Shown: piece after piece, positions 30,101-32,454 of the stretch
Layout: each line of letters opens with the position of its first letter
How positions within the stretch are numbered: the stretch's first letter is position 1
NCBI GenBank assembly: GCA_964553705.1
Contig: CAZKKV010000008.1
Location: 1-32,454 of the forward strand
Direction of reading: 5' to 3'
DNA length: 32,454 nucleotides
DNA from: CAYXNZ01 sp964553705
GTDB taxonomy: Bacteria; Patescibacteriota; Patescibacteriia; Patescibacteriales; GWC2-42-12
Notes under the pieces: generated by a model
The model's input: the letters and a program-made list of their open reading frames with translations, nothing else
Databases searched by the model: none
Told to the model about the DNA's origin: nothing
Position numbers and translations under genes: made by a program

Positions 30101-31240
30101 CTAACTTTTTTTAAGATATAACCAAGCTCCGCCCAGTCCCCACCAAATAGCAACAAGTGTTAATAGCCAGCCGATAAGAGGTATGCTAAAAATTAGCCAG
30201 CAAATAATAATACCGATTATCATTGCCCAAATCAAAGAGTCCTTTTTCTTTTTCCATGTTTTTTCCAAAATATTTCTGCCGATAAATATGCCAGCTATAA
30301 TTTTACTCAAATAAATAGCCAATAACCAAAAGCTAAAAAGAATTATAGCTAAAGGCAAGCCAATTAAAGTAAAAATTAAGATTATAGACAGAATTGGTGT
30401 TATTAACATAACTACTGCTCCCCAGCCGATAGCTTTGTTTGGTTTTTTTAACATTTTGTCGGTTATTTCAATAATTGGTTTTCGCCATAAACTAATAACA
30501 ACTAAACCAATAACCAACGCAGCGAAAACAGAATAAAGTTTACTCCATGCCCAGACAGCCATGATGTTTTTATTGTCGTTTTTTTCTTTTGGTTGATTAC
30601 GGATAATTGAACCAATAATATTAGCATTATTACCTATCGTTGCATCACGCCAATCAGTGTAAGTTAAATTACCATTAATAATTGCTTTGTCTGAAATAAC
30701 TAAAGTTGGGTTGCCTTGTTTACGAGAGTCAAGAGATAAGTCGACATTACCATTTATTTCACCGTTGATTGTGCCATTAGCTACCCCGCCATATAGGCTT
30801 CGTCCGATTTTTCCGTCGATGTTGGTGCTAGCACCAGCGATTAACGTGTCCCAACCAACAATTCCTTCTTGGCTTAAAATTAAATTAACACCGAACATCT
30901 GTAAATTGTGAGCAATATTCCCGCGAACGTTAATTGTATTACCTACTGTTCTGACTGAACCGTTGATTTGTCCACTAATGTCGACTGACTGACCGGCGCA
31001 AATAACATCGCCTGCCACTTCACCCCTGATATTAATTGACTGACCGATGCAGAAAAGATCGCCAGTTATTTTTCCGTCAATATTGACAGCTTGACCAACG
31101 GCGTACAAATTACCCTCAATAGTTTCATTCGGTCCGACATAGATAGAATCGTCGGTTTTTATTTCAAAAGCAAAGACTGAAACAGGCAAGATAAAAAACA
31201 ACAAAATAATAGCGAAGATAAAAATTCTTGTTTTTGTCAT
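30101..31240 (-). CDS. Bactofilin-like beta-helix protein with C-terminal membrane domain
   Basis: A 379-residue protein with a signal peptide (IFIFAIILLFFILPVSVFAF) and a region of about 185 residues of short repeats. The repeats have the form V-x-I-x-G-x-I-x-G-D/N-L (for example VNIDGKITGDLFCIG, INIRGEVAGDVICAG and VDISGQINGSVRTVG). They fit the polymer-forming bactofilin beta-helix. A short charged linker leads to four or five membrane helices (about 235-375), including SVFAALVIGLVVISLW and LIGLPLAIILFSFWLLAIYL. The beta-helix would lie outside the membrane, unlike cytoplasmic bactofilins. The likely role is a structural or surface scaffold. The precise function is unknown. Confidence 0.8.
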   Translation of the reverse strand: MTKTRIFIFAIILLFFILPVSVFAFEIKTDDSIYVGPNETIEGNLYAVGQAVNIDGKITGDLFCIGQSINIRGEVAGDVICAGQSVDISGQINGSVRTVGNTINVRGNIAHNLQMFGVNLILSQEGIVGWDTLIAGASTNIDGKIGRSLYGGVANGTINGEINGNVDLSLDSRKQGNPTLVISDKAIINGNLTYTDWRDATIGNNANIIGSIIRNQPKEKNDNKNIMAVWAWSKLYSVFAALVIGLVVISLWRKPIIEITDKMLKKPNKAIGWGAVVMLITPILSIILIFTLIGLPLAIILFSFWLLAIYLSKIIAGIFIGRNILEKTWKKKKDSLIWAMIIGIIICWLIFSIPLIGWLLTLVAIWWGLGGAWLYLKKS

Positions 31241-31262
31241 AGATTTATGGTTAAGTGTTTAT

Positions 31263-32454
31263 ATGTCTATTATACAAAAAAATAAAGAAAAAACAATCCA
31301 AAAGTTGCTTGAGCTAAAATTGACGAGTAAAAAAGACTTAATGGCTGCCAAAAGAAGATTGGCTAAAAAATACAAAGTGGAGATATTAAGAAATACCGAT
31401 ATCCTAGCTCAATACAGAAAATTAATAAAAATTGGTAAAATTGAGAAAAATCTGGAGTTAGAGAAGCTTTTACGCAAAAGAGCGATTCGAACTATGTCTG
31501 GAATAGCGCCAATTGCTGTATTAACCAAGCCTTATCCTTGCCCTGGTAAATGTGCTTATTGTCCGACAGAGAAGAATGTACCAAAAAGTTATCTGTCTAA
31601 CGAGCCAGCAGTGATGCGGGCTATTCGATGTGGTTATGATCCGTATAAACAAGTGCAGTTGAGATTGCGAGCATTGGAAGCTAACGGACATCAGCCAACT
31701 AAGATAGAATTAATAGTTATTGGTGGGACGTGGTCGGTATTACCAGATAAGTATAAGTTTTGGTATATAAAAGAATGTTTTCGAGGAGCAAATGAGTACG
31801 GTAAAAAAAATTACAAATTACAAATTCCAAATTCCAAACAAATTTCAAATTCCAAATCTAAAATTTCAAAATTAAAACAGGAATTGTTGCGGGAGCAAAG
31901 GAAAAATGAAAAAGCGAAATATAGGATTATTGGGATGACATTGGAAACTAGACCAGACTATATCAATGAACAAGAGCTATCAGATATGCGAGAACTTGGT
32001 TGTACTCGAGTTGAAGTTGGCGTTCAGGCGATTAATGATAAAATTTTAAAATTAAATAAAAGAGGGCATGATGTTGAAAAAATTGTTAAAGCAACTAGCC
32101 TATTACGTAAATTTGGTTTTAAAATAACTTATCATATTATGCCGGGCTTACCAGGTTCAACAGCAGCCAAAGATTTTAAAATGTTTAAACAATTATTTAT
32201 TGATGCCAGATTTCAACCAGACCAATTGAAATTTTATCCGACCGTTGTTACTCGCGGGAGTTTATTATATCGTTGGTGGAAACAGGGTAAGTATAAACCA
32301 TATTCTCAAAAAATTTTGGAAAACTTGATTACCAAGTGTAAAGAAATAGTGCCAACTTATGTGCGTATTATAAGATTGATTCGTGATATTCCTGGAGAGT
32401 CGATTATAGCTGGTAACAAAATAACTAATTTGCGACAGATAATGCAAGACAGAG
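31263..32454 (+). CDS. elp3: Elp3-family radical SAM protein (partial, runs off the window)
   Basis: Elp3 attaches a carboxymethyl group to U34 of tRNAs using radical SAM and acetyl-CoA chemistry. The first 397 codons are present. A basic N-terminal region of about 80 residues has KRAIRTMSGIAPIAVLTKPYPC, then the iron-sulfur motif CPGKCAYCPTE (CX3CX2C). NEPAVMRAIRCGYDPYKQ, ELIVIGGTWSVLP, GMTLETRPDYIN, RVEVGVQAIND, HIMPGLPGST and DQLKFYPTVVTRGS follow. The C-terminal acetyltransferase domain lies outside the window. An in-frame AT-rich repeat (31805-31880) interrupts a variable region. It starts 22 bases from the divergent bactofilin-like gene. No other Elongator subunits are seen. Confidence 0.93.
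   Translation, partial: MSIIQKNKEKTIQKLLELKLTSKKDLMAAKRRLAKKYKVEILRNTDILAQYRKLIKIGKIEKNLELEKLLRKRAIRTMSGIAPIAVLTKPYPCPGKCAYCPTEKNVPKSYLSNEPAVMRAIRCGYDPYKQVQLRLRALEANGHQPTKIELIVIGGTWSVLPDKYKFWYIKECFRGANEYGKKNYKLQIPNSKQISNSKSKISKLKQELLREQRKNEKAKYRIIGMTLETRPDYINEQELSDMRELGCTRVEVGVQAINDKILKLNKRGHDVEKIVKATSLLRKFGFKITYHIMPGLPGSTAAKDFKMFKQLFIDARFQPDQLKFYPTVVTRGSLLYRWWKQGKYKPYSQKILENLITKCKEIVPTYVRIIRLIRDIPGESIIAGNKITNLRQIMQDR
31805..31880 (+). repeat. AT-rich repeat array inside elp3
   Basis: AAATTACAAATTACAAATTC and following CAAATTCC-type words form a degenerate array in frame between FRGANEYGKK and LKQELLREQR. It encodes KLQIPNSKQISNSKSKISK. The same words occur in tsaD (26580-26640) and at the ends of the four-helix-bundle unit (12713-12752). 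Confidence 0.8.

Noticed and set aside
1..32454. Alternative genetic code with UGA read as Gly or Trp
   Set aside because: Conserved genes are complete with the standard code, and TGA is used as a terminal stop at 12705-12707.

Overview
This AT-rich window looks like a chromosomal segment of a candidate-phyla-radiation bacterium (Patescibacteria, Parcubacteria-like). The placement is an inference. It rests on the mix of RNase J, an archaeal-type CMP kinase, a stand-alone Elp3, two small T4SS-pilin-like membrane proteins and many dispersed palindromic and AT-rich repeats. In addition, almost no gene has a Shine-Dalgarno sequence, and no tRNA encodes its CCA end. All conserved genes read through with the standard bacterial code (TAA, TAG and TGA all act as stops).

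Layout. 1-5040 (+) is translation and secretion: the tail of an unknown gene, smpB with its partner tmRNA, tRNA-Leu(UAA), tRNA-Gly(GCC), infC-rpmI-rplT-secG, a membrane-anchored family-5 solute-binding protein and tRNA-Leu(CAG). 5111-6922 is RNase J. 7011-11125 (-) is a tight operon of flippase, glycosyltransferase, RluD-type pseudouridine synthase and CMP kinase. 11226-14056 (+) holds a pilin-like protein, a clan-A-like glycoside hydrolase, a four-helix-bundle (S23/IVP type) gene between inverted repeats, and a ROK sugar kinase. 14427-16703 (-) holds a second pilin-like protein and a two-gene SPFH membrane operon. 17063-24491 (-) is a glucan cluster (two GlgA-type synthases, PHP hydrolase, APH-type kinase, GH57 enzyme) followed by ruvC and yebC. 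24643-32454 holds pgi/pmi, tRNA-Glu(UUC), tsaD, trpS, a small unknown gene, a phosphohexomutase, a bactofilin-like membrane protein and a truncated elp3.

The metabolic genes fit together. ROK kinase (glucose to glucose-6-P), PGI/PMI (fructose-6-P, mannose-6-P), phosphohexomutase (hexose-1-P), the two GlgA proteins and GH57 form most of a storage-glucan and sugar-phosphate hub. No GlgC-type nucleotidyltransferase is visible in the window.

The most unusual signals are these: (1) a ~475-bp unit in which the four-helix-bundle gene sits between imperfect inverted AT-rich ends, with the same kind of AT-rich repeat also found in frame inside tsaD and elp3; (2) a 158-bp imperfect palindrome between tsaD and trpS; (3) the SPFH operon, with a near-consensus promoter, a two-hairpin leader and strong Shine-Dalgarno sites unlike its neighbours; (4) mutually exclusive hairpins between infC and rpmI; (5) fossil tRNA fragments carrying palindromic repeats.
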